Source of the DNA: Mycobacterium sp. E1214
GTDB lineage: Bacteria > Actinomycetota > Actinomycetes > Mycobacteriales > Mycobacteriaceae
Assembly (NCBI RefSeq): GCF_001666755.1
Contig: NZ_LZJC01000050.1
Span: 1-64,000 of the forward strand
Length of the DNA stretch: 64,000 nt
Reading direction: 5' to 3'
Notes under the pieces: generated by a model
Databases searched by the model: none
Told to the model about the DNA's origin: nothing
What the model saw: only the letters and a program-made list of their open reading frames with translations
Position numbers and translations under genes: made by a program
In this document: piece after piece, positions 17,054 through 26,367 of the stretch
How positions within the stretch are numbered: the stretch's first letter is position 1
Layout: every line of letters begins with the position of its first letter

Positions 17054-18118
17054 ATGGACCTGCCTGTCATGCCGCCGGTGTCGCCGATGCTGGCGAAATC
17101 GGTGCGTGCTATCCCGCCGAACGCGTCGTACGAGCCCAAGTGGGACGGCTTCCGGTCCATCTGTTTCCGCGACGGCGACGGCGTCGAGCTGGGCAGCCGC
17201 AACGAGCGGCCGATGACGCGCTACTTCCCCGAGTTGGTCGACGCGGTCCGCGCGGAGCTGCCGCCGCGCTGCGTGATCGACGGGGAGATCGTGGTCGCCA
17301 CCGACCGGGGACTGGATTTCGAGGCGTTGCAGCAGCGCATCCATCCGGCCGACTCGCGGGTGCGCATGTTGGCCGAGAAAACGCCGGCGTCGTTCATCGC
17401 CTTCGACCTGCTGGCGCTCGGCGACACCGACTACCTGCGGCGGCCCTTCACCGAGCGCCGGGCGGCGCTCGTCGACGCCCTGCCGGAAACGGGCCGGTCA
17501 ATCCACGTCACGCCGGCGACCACCGATCTCGACCTCGCGCAACGCTGGTTCGACGAGTTCGAGGGCGCCGGCCTCGACGGGGTCATCGCCAAGCCGCTGG
17601 ACATCACCTATCAGCCGGACAAGCGGATCATGTTCAAGATCAAGCACGAGCGGACCGCCGATTGCGTGGTCGCCGGCTACCGGGTCCACAAGTCCGGCGG
17701 CGAGTCGATCGGCTCGCTGCTGCTCGGGCTGTACCAGGACGACGGCCAGCTGGCGTCGGTCGGCGTGATCGGCGCCTTCCCGATGGCCGAGCGACGCAGG
17801 CTCTTTGCCGAATTGCAGCCGTTGGTCACCGATTTCGAAGGTCACCCGTGGAATTGGGCGGCCCACGAGGCGGGTGAACGCACGCCCCGCAAGAACGAGT
17901 TCTCCCGCTGGAACGCCGGCAAGGACCTGTCCTTCGTCCCGCTGCGCCCGGAGCGCGTGGTGGAGGTGCGCTACGACCACATGGAGGGCCAACGGTTCCG
18001 GCACACCGCGCAGTTCAACCGGTGGCGGCCGGACCGCGACCCGCGCTCCTGCACCTACGAACAGCTCGACCAGCCCGTGACCTTCAGCCTCGCCGACATC
18101 GTGCCCGGCCTCGGTTAA
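17054..18118 (+). CDS. ligC: ATP-dependent DNA ligase LigC
   Basis: Protein of 354 residues. The adenylation motif I is KWDGFR with nucleophilic K29. Motif III (CVIDGEIVV), motif IIIa ([10 protein letters not shown]), motif IV ([11 protein letters not shown]) and motif V (RIMFKIKHE) follow in order, then an OB-fold domain. LigC is an accessory ligase in mycobacterial break and base repair; it lacks the polymerase and nuclease domains of LigD. It is divergent from the polymerase-domain gene and its last bases overlap the convergent 13E12 gene. CACAAT six bases before the ATG may be a weak leaderless -10. Confidence 0.95.
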   Translation: MDLPVMPPVSPMLAKSVRAIPPNASYEPKWDGFRSICFRDGDGVELGSRNERPMTRYFPELVDAVRAELPPRCVIDGEIVVATDRGLDFEALQQRIHPADSRVRMLAEKTPASFIAFDLLALGDTDYLRRPFTERRAALVDALPETGRSIHVTPATTDLDLAQRWFDEFEGAGLDGVIAKPLDITYQPDKRIMFKIKHERTADCVVAGYRVHKSGGESIGSLLLGLYQDDGQLASVGVIGAFPMAERRRLFAELQPLVTDFEGHPWNWAAHEAGERTPRKNEFSRWNAGKDLSFVPLRPERVVEVRYDHMEGQRFRHTAQFNRWRPDRDPRSCTYEQLDQPVTFSLADIVPGLG

Positions 18119-19657
18119 AACGGCGGCGGCTCGTTGCGTCGCGCGACGCGTGCCGCGTTGAGCGCCCGTTCGGCGTCGATTCGGCGGGCGCGGTCCTGCC
18201 GCCGGGTGCGGCGGCGCGTCGGCATCATGACCCCACGGTTCCCGGCTGGCGGGGAAGCTGTTGCCGCCAAGTGCAATTCGCCCGTCGGCTGACAGAGGGC
18301 AGGGTACAGCAGGCGGCTGCCCGGGTGGGTGGTGTAGGTGCGCCCTGACGGTGCGGTCCAGACGACGGTGCCGTCCGGGCACTGCTCGTCGGTCCAGCCC
18401 GGCCAGAACGTTTTCAGCAGATGATGTTTTCGGCACAGACATTTCAGGTTGGACGCGTGGGTCGGCCCGATCGGATAGGGCACGGTGTGGTCGATGTCGA
18501 TGAACTCCGCGGGCGGGGCGATCGCAATCCGGGAAGCGGCACGTCATGTCCCGGCACCGGACGAACCGCTCCAACTCGGCCGACGGCCGGTACCTCGGCT
18601 CGGGTGGCGCGTCGCCGGGGTGCCACACCGGGCGGACCTTGGCGCCGCGATGGACCAACTCGGCCACCAGCGCCGGTGGTACCAGGCCGCCGCCGGGAAT
18701 GACGGCGGACGGCGCAGGGGCGGCCGGAACGTCGGGTTCCGGATCCGGCGCGAGCACCTCACCGAGCACAGTCTCGGGGGTGACGACGATGCGTTCCGAA
18801 GGCCGTTCGCCGGACATGTGCGGGTCAGGAGCGACGGCCAGTGCCGACTCGTCGGCCACCACGTGGACGACCACGGCGGCGGACCGCTCGTCGGGGCCCG
18901 TACCAATCGGGCAGGTGGCGCTCCCGCATCCGCACGAAAGGTGTTGCGCTCCAACGGCGAGAGCGCCGAGCGCGTCGGCGCGCCGCTGCGCGAGGGTGCG
19001 CGGGTCATCGGGGCACACTTGTTCGGCGAGCTGGGTGAGCCGCCGGTCCAACGCGGCGGCGTCGGTCGCATACAGGCGGCCCCACAGGCTTGCGGTTCCC
19101 GACGCGTCGTCGGACTGATCGATGACGACCCGGCGGCTGCGCGCGGCGGCGATCGCGCGCAGCACAGCGCCGGGATCGTGTTGGTCGACGATCGCGTCGA
19201 TGGCTTGCGCGGTCTTGCCAACCGACAGCGGGCCGAAACGCACGGCGGCATCGGCCAGTCGCGCGTCGACGAGCCGCAACGCATCGGGATCCTTGATCAG
19301 GTCGGTGTGCCACACGATCGTCGAAGCCAATCGGACGCCGATATCACCGCGAGCCAACAGCGCCGCCACCTGGGGCAGCCGGTTACCGAGCGCGACAGCC
19401 AGATACATCTGCGACGACGCCATCGCGTGGCTGATGCCCTGTGCCGCAGCGACTTCCGCGGCCATTGCGTCCCAATTGTCACAGGACCAGTGCGCGCAAT
19501 CGGTGGGACCGTCGGCGTGGCGACGCACGAACTCCGCCGTTGCCGCCAGCCGGCGCGCGGCGGCGACCGCCTCCGCGCGGGCGCCCGACGCGATCGGCGC
19601 CACGACGGCGGCGTCATCGGCACTACCCAGCGCCGCGGTACTCGACAAATCGCACAT
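18115..19657 (-). pseudogene. 13E12 repeat family HNH protein, frameshifted
   Basis: The frame starts at ATG 19657 ([12 protein letters not shown]) and carries the DUF222-type N-terminal region, then [15 protein letters not shown]. At about 18510-18520, a GC run, the frame shifts by one base: the expected metal/HNH motif continues in another frame as [35 protein letters not shown] and ends at 18115. The uninterrupted original frame instead runs antisense through ligC and is not meaningful. Intact 13E12 proteins of M. tuberculosis are about 400-550 residues and are endonuclease-like, several under SOS control. Here the protein would lose its HNH core. A sequencing error in the C-rich run is the main alternative. 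Confidence 0.82.
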
Positions 19658-19665
19658 ACGTTCGA
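19650..19665. promoter_or_regulatory. SOS box (LexA site) over the 13E12 start codon
   Basis: TCGCACATACGTTCGA matches the mycobacterial LexA consensus TCGAAC-N4-GTTCGA at 11 of 12 defined positions. It covers the ATG at 19657 and begins at the edge of a minus-strand -10 hexamer TATCTT (19665-19670) that lies seven bases before the ATG. Confidence 0.75.
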
Positions 19666-19779
19666 AGATAGTCGCCCGTGCCGTCCACACCCACCTCTCG
19701 ACGGCAATCTGTGGATAACTCCCCGACTGTGCATAACCAGGCGGTTTGGCCGCAGCACCCAGAGGGCACGCCAGAAGAC

Positions 19780-20148
19780 ATGTCAGTGACAGCGTTTCAA
19801 GACCTCCCGCTGGCCGACCGCGACCGCAAGTGGGACGGCGATGCCGCCGAGAAGCGGGTGCGTAAGTGGGCGGACGCGCAGGACGGGCCCAACCAGAAAT
19901 ACCGAGACGCCCACGTCTGGTACGACGGCGACAAGAAGGACAACTTCACCGCGTACAAGCTGCTCATCGCCGACGTGATCGACGGCGACCTGAAAGCCGT
20001 GCCCCGTGGGGTGATGGCCGCCGGGGCCATCATGGACGGCGCCCGCGGCGGTATCGACCTGCCCGACAACGACGTCGACCGCGTCAAGAGCCACCTGGCC
20101 AAGTACTACAAGAAAATGGGCGAAACCGCGCCCTGGGAACGGAGCTGA
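19780..20148 (+). CDS. Orphan phage-type domain protein
   Basis: Protein of 122 residues, soluble, charged. Key stretches are [34 protein letters not shown] and [29 protein letters not shown]. The same pattern (WDG..A..RV..., YKLP.ADV.dG.L.AV, hsHL..YY.K) is one I associate with a segment attached to phage prohead-protease and capsid-maturation proteins. Here it stands alone with no phage genes nearby. The ATG at 19780 is chosen because homology-like sequence begins there; an upstream extension to 19678 would run through the 13E12 promoter. Function unknown; a domesticated phage fragment is the simplest reading. Confidence 0.72.
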   Translation: MSVTAFQDLPLADRDRKWDGDAAEKRVRKWADAQDGPNQKYRDAHVWYDGDKKDNFTAYKLLIADVIDGDLKAVPRGVMAAGAIMDGARGGIDLPDNDVDRVKSHLAKYYKKMGETAPWERS

Positions 20149-20180
20149 CTGCGCCGGGGCCGCCCTGGTAGCGGGGCTGA

Positions 20181-21446
20181 TTACACCGCGATCCGCAGTG
20201 CCGCCAACCCGCGCAGCGTCACATTGGTCTTGTAGACCGGGATGCCGTCCAGTCGGGCGTGCGGGAAGCGCGCCGTGACGGCGGACAGCGCCACGCCGGC
20301 CTCCAACCGCGCCAGCGGTGCGCCCAGGCAGTAGTGGGCACCGCGCCCAAAACCCAAGTGCCGCAAGCCTGTCCGATCGGGGTCGAAGACATCCGGCCGA
20401 TCGTATTCAGCCGGATCGCGCTGGGCCGCGGCGGTCAGCAGCATCATGATGTCACCGGCGGGCACAGTGACCTCGCCGACCGTCATGTCGGCCGCCGCCG
20501 TCCGAGCGATCATCTGCACCGGCGGGTCATACCGCAGGGTCTCCTCGATGACGGCCGGTGCGCGGCCGGCGTCCGCGCCGAGCGCGGCCCATTGGGACGG
20601 TTCGCGCAGCATCGCCAGCACGGCGTTGCCGATGAGGTTGACGGTGGTCTCGTGGCCCGCGACCAGCAGCAGCACGCACGTCGACACGATCTCCTCGGCG
20701 CTCAGCTGGTCACCCGACTCCTCCACCGCGATCAACCTCGACATCAGGTCGTCGCCGGGTTGCGACCGGCGCCGCTCGATCAGGCCGCGCAGATAGGAGC
20801 GCAGCCACATGCCGGCGTCCATCCGCTCGGCCAGGTTGTCCGACGGCGTCCCGGTGAAGGCCACGAACGGATCCAGCGATTGCGCCAGCAGCGCCGACAC
20901 CCGGCTGAATTGCGGTTCGTCTTCCAGCGGCACCCCCAGCAGGCGGCAGATGACCGCCACCGGCAGGGGGTAGGCCAGGTCCTCGACGACGTCGAAGTGC
21001 CCTCGCTCGGCGATCCGGTCGAGCAATCCGTCGATCAGGGCGGTGATGTCGGGCCGCAGCGCGTTCACCACCTTGGGCGCAAAGGCTTTGCTGACGAGTT
21101 GGCGCAGCCGGGTGTGATCGGGCGGGTCGAGGAATAGGAAGCCGGGCGGCGTCTGGGGCGGCACCGCGGCGCCCGCCGCGACCAGCTCGCGGGTTTGCTC
21201 CTCGATCTGGCGCCGGGCGGCCGTCGACTTCAGCCGGTCGTTGCTCGATGACGGGTGCCGCAGGGCCTCGTCACAATCTCGGTAGGTCGCGAAGACCGCC
21301 AGGTTGCCCTCGGCCAAGCGAAACGAGCCGCGGCCGCGGAACCGGGCGAACAACGGGTAGGGGTCCGCCCGCGACGCGGGGTCCAGCAGTTGCAGCAGCA
21401 ATCCTTGCGATTCGGCCTGCTCGGGCTCCGTGGGCGCGGTGGGCAT
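20181..21446 (-). CDS. Cytochrome P450
   Basis: Protein of 421 residues. The haem-binding loop is FGRGAHYCLGAPLAR with C373 as thiolate ligand. The I-helix oxygen-activation motif AGHETT is at 263-268 and the K-helix ExxR is EETLR at 301-305. No membrane anchor is present, so it is a soluble class I enzyme that needs ferredoxin and a reductase, neither of which is adjacent. It is the last gene of a minus-strand operon with an acyltransferase, NUDIX and haloalkane dehalogenase genes, 35 bases after the dehalogenase stop. The substrate is not evident. Confidence 0.94.
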   Translation of the reverse strand: MPTAPTEPEQAESQGLLLQLLDPASRADPYPLFARFRGRGSFRLAEGNLAVFATYRDCDEALRHPSSSNDRLKSTAARRQIEEQTRELVAAGAAVPPQTPPGFLFLDPPDHTRLRQLVSKAFAPKVVNALRPDITALIDGLLDRIAERGHFDVVEDLAYPLPVAVICRLLGVPLEDEPQFSRVSALLAQSLDPFVAFTGTPSDNLAERMDAGMWLRSYLRGLIERRRSQPGDDLMSRLIAVEESGDQLSAEEIVSTCVLLLVAGHETTVNLIGNAVLAMLREPSQWAALGADAGRAPAVIEETLRYDPPVQMIARTAAADMTVGEVTVPAGDIMMLLTAAAQRDPAEYDRPDVFDPDRTGLRHLGFGRGAHYCLGAPLARLEAGVALSAVTARFPHARLDGIPVYKTNVTLRGLAALRIAV

Positions 21447-21481
21447 GCCGACATTCTGCCCGCAGCCACGCCGCGCCGCCC

Positions 21482-22387
21482 TCAGCGCCGCAGGAACTCG
21501 ACGATGTGGCCGGCCAGCTCCGGCCCCGCGTCCTCCTGCACGAAGTGCCCGGCACCGCGGATCACGGGATGCTCGATCCCTTGCGCGCCGCGCATCGTGC
21601 GCTGGAAGACCGGGCCCATCGGCCCGGTGATCGGATCGCCGTCGCTGAACGCCACCAGCATTGGCGTCGGGCTGGCCGCCAGGGTCGCCCACGCCGCCTT
21701 GTTGGCCAAGGCCGCGGGATCCTCCGGTGACGTCGGCACCAACGCCGGCATGGCGCGGGGGCCGGCGCAGTACTCGTCGGCGGGAAACGGCGCGTCGTAA
21801 CCCGCGCGAACCTGCGCGCTCATCGGCCGGCGGCACCCGCCCTGCACGAACGCGCCGATGTCGAGCGTCGGCGCCTTCGTGATGGCCTCGCGGAATCGCC
21901 ACCAGACGTCGGCCATGGGTTGCTCGCCGTCGGGCAGGCCGGTGTTGGCCACGACCAAGCCGGTGAAGCGCTCGGGATGCTCTGCGGCAAGCCGCAATCC
22001 GATGAGACCGCCCCAGTCCTGACCGACCAGGGTGACGCCGTGCAGGTCGAGCACGTCGAACGCCACGGCCCGCATCCACTCGACGTGGCGCGCGTAGCTG
22101 TGGTCCTCGCGGCGCGCAGGTTTGTCCGAACGGCCGAACCCCACGAGGTCCGGGCAGATGACGCGATGCCCGGCGGCGGCCAGCGCCGGAATCATTCTCC
22201 GATACAGGTAGGACCACGTGGGCTCTCCGTGCAACATCAACACGGGCTCGGCGTCGCGCGGGCCGTCTTCGACCCAGGCGACGCGCAGCGTGCCGCCCTC
22301 ACCGTCCGGCACGTCGCAATAGTGTGGCGCGTAAGCGAAGTCGGGCAGACCGTCGAACCGGTTCTCCGGTGTCCGCAGCGTCAGCAT
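21482..22387 (-). CDS. dhmA: Haloalkane dehalogenase (HLD-I type)
   Basis: Alpha/beta-hydrolase of 301 residues. The nucleophile is D124 in GQDWGG, followed by the halide-binding W125; HGEPTW (53-58) is the oxyanion and second halide-site segment; FSDGDP (247-252) carries the catalytic acid and H281 in GAGHFVQED is the base. This set of residues distinguishes haloalkane dehalogenases from epoxide hydrolases and esterases. M. avium DhmA is a characterised member of this subfamily. The enzyme cleaves carbon-halogen bonds of small alkanes; its natural substrate is unknown. It starts one base after the NUDIX stop. Confidence 0.92.
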   Translation of the reverse strand: MLTLRTPENRFDGLPDFAYAPHYCDVPDGEGGTLRVAWVEDGPRDAEPVLMLHGEPTWSYLYRRMIPALAAAGHRVICPDLVGFGRSDKPARREDHSYARHVEWMRAVAFDVLDLHGVTLVGQDWGGLIGLRLAAEHPERFTGLVVANTGLPDGEQPMADVWWRFREAITKAPTLDIGAFVQGGCRRPMSAQVRAGYDAPFPADEYCAGPRAMPALVPTSPEDPAALANKAAWATLAASPTPMLVAFSDGDPITGPMGPVFQRTMRGAQGIEHPVIRGAGHFVQEDAGPELAGHIVEFLRR

Positions 22388-22388
22388 G

Positions 22389-22874
22389 TCACGTCCCTTC
22401 CCGCAAGTGCGCCAAAGCCGGATCAGCCAGCAACCGATCCAGGAAGCCGACCTGGCCCTTCAGCAGCTTGGCGCGCGCCTGCGCCACCGAAAACCATTGC
22501 ACCTTGTCGACTTCCGGGAACTCGCGCATCCGCCCCGAACCCTTGGGCCATTCGAGTTCGAAGGTGTTGCTCCGGGCGTCGGTGATGTCGAGGTCGCTGC
22601 CCACGGCGAAGGCGGTGACCACCTTGCCGCCGGATTGTTTGATGGCCCCCAGGTCGACGCGCGGCCCGGCGGGCACCGGCAGCCCGAGTTCCTCGAGGAA
22701 CTCCCGTTGCGCGGTCGGCCACGGGTCCTCGCCCTCGGCGTACTCCCCCTTCGGAATCGACCACGCCCCGTCGTCCTTGCGGGCCCAGAACGGGCCGCCC
22801 GGATGAGCGATCAACACCTCGAGGATACCGTCGCGCGCCCGGTGTAGGAGCACTCCCGCGCTCAATTTGGGCAT
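22389..22874 (-). CDS. NUDIX hydrolase
   Basis: Protein of 161 residues. The NUDIX box GX5EX7REUXEEXGU is present as GEYAEGEDPW followed by TAQREFLEELG. The N-terminal strand SAGVLLHRARDG and AWSIPKGE also fit. Members hydrolyse nucleoside diphosphates linked to another moiety. The C-terminal segment WPKGSGRMREFPEVDKVQWFS is typical of a mycobacterial group matching Rv3733c by position. It starts six bases after the stop of the acyltransferase gene and runs into dhmA. Confidence 0.92.
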   Translation of the reverse strand: MPKLSAGVLLHRARDGILEVLIAHPGGPFWARKDDGAWSIPKGEYAEGEDPWPTAQREFLEELGLPVPAGPRVDLGAIKQSGGKVVTAFAVGSDLDITDARSNTFELEWPKGSGRMREFPEVDKVQWFSVAQARAKLLKGQVGFLDRLLADPALAHLREGT

Positions 22875-22880
22875 CGAATC

Positions 22881-24236
22881 TCACAGTCCGACAGCATGTT
22901 CCAAGTCTTTGAGCGACGATTCCAGGTGCGCGAGCAGCCGCTGCAAATGCGGCACGCTGCGTCGGCAACCCACCAGGCCGAAGTCGAGATTGCGGGCGTT
23001 GTTGGCCAGCGTGATGTTAAGGGCCTGGCCGTCCAGCACGATGGACAGCGGGTAGTTGCCGTCCAGCCTGGCGCCGCCGCAGTACATCGGCTGGGTGGGC
23101 CCCGGCACGTTCGAGATGATGATGTTGAACGGCGGCGACGTCGAGTTCACCCAGCCCGGGACGGCCGCCAAGGCCAGCGCGGAGGTGTTGACCGCGGACA
23201 GCGCCAGCGCCTGAAACCGGGGCAACTGCGAAAACACCGTCTTATTGCTGCGCATCGATTCGTTGATGGTTCGCAATCGTTGCGCTGGATCGTCGGTATC
23301 GGTCGCCAGGTTGCACAGGATGGCGCCGACGAGGTTGCCGCCGGCGTCGGCCTCGTCCTCGGTGCGCAGGCTCACCGGAACCATCGCGATCAGCGGCGCG
23401 TCCGGTAACGCATTCTGCTCCAACAGGTAATAGCGCAGGGCACCCGAACACATCGCCAGCACCACGTCGTTGACCGTCACCCCCGCCGCCCTCTTGACGG
23501 CCTTGATGCGCTCCACCGACCACGACTGCGCCGCGCACCGGCGGGCGCCGCCGATCTTGACGTTCAACATCGTTCGCGGCGCTCCGAAGGGCAGGGTGAC
23601 CTGCTGCTCGAACAGCGCCGCCCGCGCCAACGACACCGTCGAAGGGCCAAGCGCGACAAGCGATCCCGCGGTGCGGCGCAACGAGGCCAGCGGTGCCGAG
23701 GAGCTCCGCGGCCGGGGCCGTTTCGGCAGGGTCCACGGCGCCCGGATCTCGGTGTCGTCGGGGTCGGTCGACAGCGCGCGCTGCATCAACTTCTGCGCCG
23801 AGACGCCGTCGATCAGCGCGTGGTGGATCTTGGTGTACACGGCGAACCGGCCGTCTTTGAGACCCTCGATGACGTGCGTCTCCCATAGCGGGCGGTGCCG
23901 GTCGAGCAGGGCGCTGTGCCACCGCGACGTCAGCTCCAGCAGTTCGCGGACCCGCCGCGGCGACGGCAGCGCCGAGCGGCGCACGTGATAGTCGACCTCC
24001 ACGTGCTTGTCGTATGCCCAACCGAGGTTGGCGATTCCACCCACGAACGTCGCCGGGTGTTTGCGGAAGGTCGGTTGAAAATCGTCTTGGGCGGCCAGCC
24101 GGTCGTAGAACTCCCGGACGAAGCCGCGGCCGGCGCCCTGCGGCGGCTCGTACAACTGCAGGCCACCGACGTGCATCGGGTGCTCCCGAGACTCTCCGAG
24201 GAGAAATATCGCGTCGGTGGGCGCCATCAAGTCCAT
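22881..24236 (-). CDS. tgs2: Wax ester synthase/diacylglycerol acyltransferase (Tgs2 type)
   Basis: WS/DGAT family protein of 451 residues from ATG 24236; a second ATG nine bases later is possible. The active-site motif HHALIDG is at residues 138-144. The N-terminal [19 protein letters not shown] and C-terminal [11 protein letters not shown] and [10 protein letters not shown] segments are family signatures. Such enzymes transfer fatty acyl groups from CoA to diacylglycerol or long alcohols, forming storage lipid. Location matches Rv3734c (tgs2) of M. tuberculosis. It heads the operon with NUDIX, dhmA and P450, and is divergent from the ABC transporter gene. Confidence 0.93.
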   Translation of the reverse strand: MDLMAPTDAIFLLGESREHPMHVGGLQLYEPPQGAGRGFVREFYDRLAAQDDFQPTFRKHPATFVGGIANLGWAYDKHVEVDYHVRRSALPSPRRVRELLELTSRWHSALLDRHRPLWETHVIEGLKDGRFAVYTKIHHALIDGVSAQKLMQRALSTDPDDTEIRAPWTLPKRPRPRSSSAPLASLRRTAGSLVALGPSTVSLARAALFEQQVTLPFGAPRTMLNVKIGGARRCAAQSWSVERIKAVKRAAGVTVNDVVLAMCSGALRYYLLEQNALPDAPLIAMVPVSLRTEDEADAGGNLVGAILCNLATDTDDPAQRLRTINESMRSNKTVFSQLPRFQALALSAVNTSALALAAVPGWVNSTSPPFNIIISNVPGPTQPMYCGGARLDGNYPLSIVLDGQALNITLANNARNLDFGLVGCRRSVPHLQRLLAHLESSLKDLEHAVGL

Positions 24237-24365
24237 CCACCCATTACACCCATTTCGGCTGGTTACCGAAAGCACACCGTGGCCGGACACGCGCCGGCCC
24301 GCCGCGTCCCCATACTGGGCTCAACAGACGTGCCGCCGATACGCCCCGCGAGGAGCCGGACCGCG

Positions 24366-26279
24366 ATGGAAAAGTTCACCCCGTCGATCGACTGGGATCA
24401 CGAGCTGGCGTCCTCGACCCTGTGGATCGCCCAAACCTGGACGATCAGCGCCGGGTGCCTCGTGCTCTTCGGGGTCGCCGTCGTTCACCTCACCCGATGG
24501 GGCGAGCAGTTCTGGCGCGTGACCGGCCGCTACTTCACCGGCCGGCACAGCGTCCCGGTATGGGTCTTGTTGGGCGCGCTGTTGCTGTCGGTGATGATGG
24601 CGGTGCGCATCGAGATCCTGCTCAGTTACTACAGCAACGACCTGTACTCGGGGTTGCAGACCGCGTTTCAAGGCGCCGGTGCGGGCAATAAAGCGGTGCG
24701 CGACTCCGGGATTCACGGCTTCTGGGTGGCGGTGTGGATTTTCTGCATCATCGCGACCGTGCACGTGTGCCGGGTGATGGCCGATTTGTATCTGACGCAA
24801 CGGTTCGTCATCCGGTGGCGGGTGTGGCTCACCGAACGGTTGACCACGGACTGGCTGGACGGCCACGCCTACTACCGCGCCAGATTCATCGACGCGACCA
24901 TCGACAACCCGGACCAACGCATCCAGCAGGACATCGACATCTTCACCGCCGGAATCGGCGGTGCGGCCAACCACCCGAACGTCGGCACCTCCGGCAAGTT
25001 GCTGTTCGGGGCGGTGCACGCGGTGGTCTCGGTGATCTCCTTCGCCGCGATCCTGTGGCGGCTCTCCGGCACCCTGCACCTGTTCGGCATGAGCCTGCCC
25101 AAGGCCCTGTTCTGGATCGTGCTCGGGCAGGTGACCATCGCGACGGTGGTCGCGTTCTGGCTGGGCCGCCCGCTGATCGGGTTCAGCTTCCGTAACGAGG
25201 CGCTCAACGCCGCCTTTCGCTACGCGCTGGTCCGGCTGCGCGACGCCGCGGAGGCGGTCGGGTTCTACCGCGGGGAGCGGGCCGAACGGACCCAGTTGCT
25301 CAACCGCTTCGACGCCACGATCGCGAACTACCGGCGCTACGTGCGGCGCACGATCGGGTTCCTCGGCTGGAACGTGACCGTCACCCAGGTGATCACTCCG
25401 CTGCCGTTCATCGTGCAGGCGCCGCGGTTGTTCGCGGGCAGCATCAAGCTGGGCGGGGTCACGCAATCGTCCAGTGCCTTCGGCCATATCGAGGACTCGC
25501 TGTCGTTCTTCCGCAACGCCTACGACCGCTTCGCCAGCTACCGCGCCGTCATCATCCGCCTCGACGGCCTGGTGCGGGCCAACGCCGCGGCGCGGCAACT
25601 GCCGGAGCTGGCGACGGCGCCCAGCGCCGACGGTGTGGTGGAGCTCGCCGGCGTCGAGGTCCGCACACCGGCCGGCGCGCAACTCATTTCGTCGCTCGAC
25701 CTGCGCCTGACGCCGGGGGACGCCCTCGTCGTCACAGGCCCGTCCGGCAGCGGGAAGACGTCGCTGCTGCGCGCGCTGGTGCAGCTGTGGCCGTACGCCT
25801 CGGGCACGCTGCGCCGCCCCGACGGTAGCCATGAGGTGCTGTTCCTCTCGCAGCTGCCCTACGTCCCACTCGGCTCGCTGCGGGCGGTGGTCTCCTACCC
25901 GGCCGTGGCGGGCGACGTCGACGACGCAACGTTGCAGGAGGCGTTGCGCAACGTGGCGCTGCCCAACCTCGTCGCCCGGCTCGACGAGGAGCGGGACTGG
26001 GCCAAGGTGCTCTCCCCCGGCGAGCAGCAACGCATCGCGTTCGCGCGCCTCCTGGCGCTCCGGCCCAGGGCGGTCTTCCTGGACGAGGCCACGTCGGCGG
26101 TCGACGAGGCGCTGGAGTTCTTGCTGTACAACCTGTTACGCGCCGAGCTGCCCGACGCTGTCGTCGTCAGCGTCAGCCACCGCAGCACCATCGAACAACA
26201 CCATCACCTGGAGCTGGCGCTGCTGGGCGGGGGCGCCTGGCACCTGCGCGACATCCCCGAACAGATTTCGTCGACCTGA
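24366..26279 (+). CDS. BacA/SbmA-type ABC transporter (Rv1819c paralogue)
   Basis: Half-transporter of 637 residues with an N-terminal SbmA/BacA-like membrane domain of about six helices and a C-terminal ATPase. Walker A is GPSGSGKTS, the signature is LSPGEQQR, Walker B is AVFLDEATS and the H-loop is SVSHRS. The membrane domain carries the diagnostic stretches [46 protein letters not shown] and [12 protein letters not shown]. Length and sequence agree closely with Rv1819c (639 residues), which imports vitamin B12 and hydrophilic peptides such as bleomycin. The ATG at 24366 has GAGGAG upstream. It is divergent from tgs2. It would be a homodimer. Confidence 0.93.
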   Translation: MEKFTPSIDWDHELASSTLWIAQTWTISAGCLVLFGVAVVHLTRWGEQFWRVTGRYFTGRHSVPVWVLLGALLLSVMMAVRIEILLSYYSNDLYSGLQTAFQGAGAGNKAVRDSGIHGFWVAVWIFCIIATVHVCRVMADLYLTQRFVIRWRVWLTERLTTDWLDGHAYYRARFIDATIDNPDQRIQQDIDIFTAGIGGAANHPNVGTSGKLLFGAVHAVVSVISFAAILWRLSGTLHLFGMSLPKALFWIVLGQVTIATVVAFWLGRPLIGFSFRNEALNAAFRYALVRLRDAAEAVGFYRGERAERTQLLNRFDATIANYRRYVRRTIGFLGWNVTVTQVITPLPFIVQAPRLFAGSIKLGGVTQSSSAFGHIEDSLSFFRNAYDRFASYRAVIIRLDGLVRANAAARQLPELATAPSADGVVELAGVEVRTPAGAQLISSLDLRLTPGDALVVTGPSGSGKTSLLRALVQLWPYASGTLRRPDGSHEVLFLSQLPYVPLGSLRAVVSYPAVAGDVDDATLQEALRNVALPNLVARLDEERDWAKVLSPGEQQRIAFARLLALRPRAVFLDEATSAVDEALEFLLYNLLRAELPDAVVVSVSHRSTIEQHHHLELALLGGGAWHLRDIPEQISST

Positions 26280-26288
26280 CCGCCGTCG

Positions 26289-26318
26289 TTGACAGTCACT
26301 GCCAATGGGTCATACTGT
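26289..26318 (+). promoter_or_regulatory. Promoter with palindromic operator for the dehydrogenase-SDR-TetR operon
   Basis: TTGACA (26289-26294) and TACTGT (26313-26318) are separated by 18 bases, a good -35/-10 pair. The -35 is the left half of a near-perfect inverted repeat, TTGACAG-TCA-CTGCCAA (26289-26305), a likely binding site for the operon's own TetR regulator. Confidence 0.62.
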
Positions 26319-26367
26319 GCCATGCTGGGCGTGACGACGCGCTCTCCCTGACCATTCGGAGGTCGCG

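Noticed and set aside
17498..18114. Extension of the 13E12 frame to a 730-residue protein
   Set aside because: Beyond the frameshift the frame runs antisense through ligC; the real HNH half continues in another frame and ends at 18115.
18505..18525. Programmed frameshift as explanation for the broken 13E12 gene
   Set aside because: There is no recognisable slippery heptamer with downstream pseudoknot; a GC-run indel is simpler.
21447..22217. Upstream extension of the P450 frame to 678 residues
   Set aside because: It covers the dehalogenase gene in another frame and has no domain content; the P450 family start fits ATG 21446.
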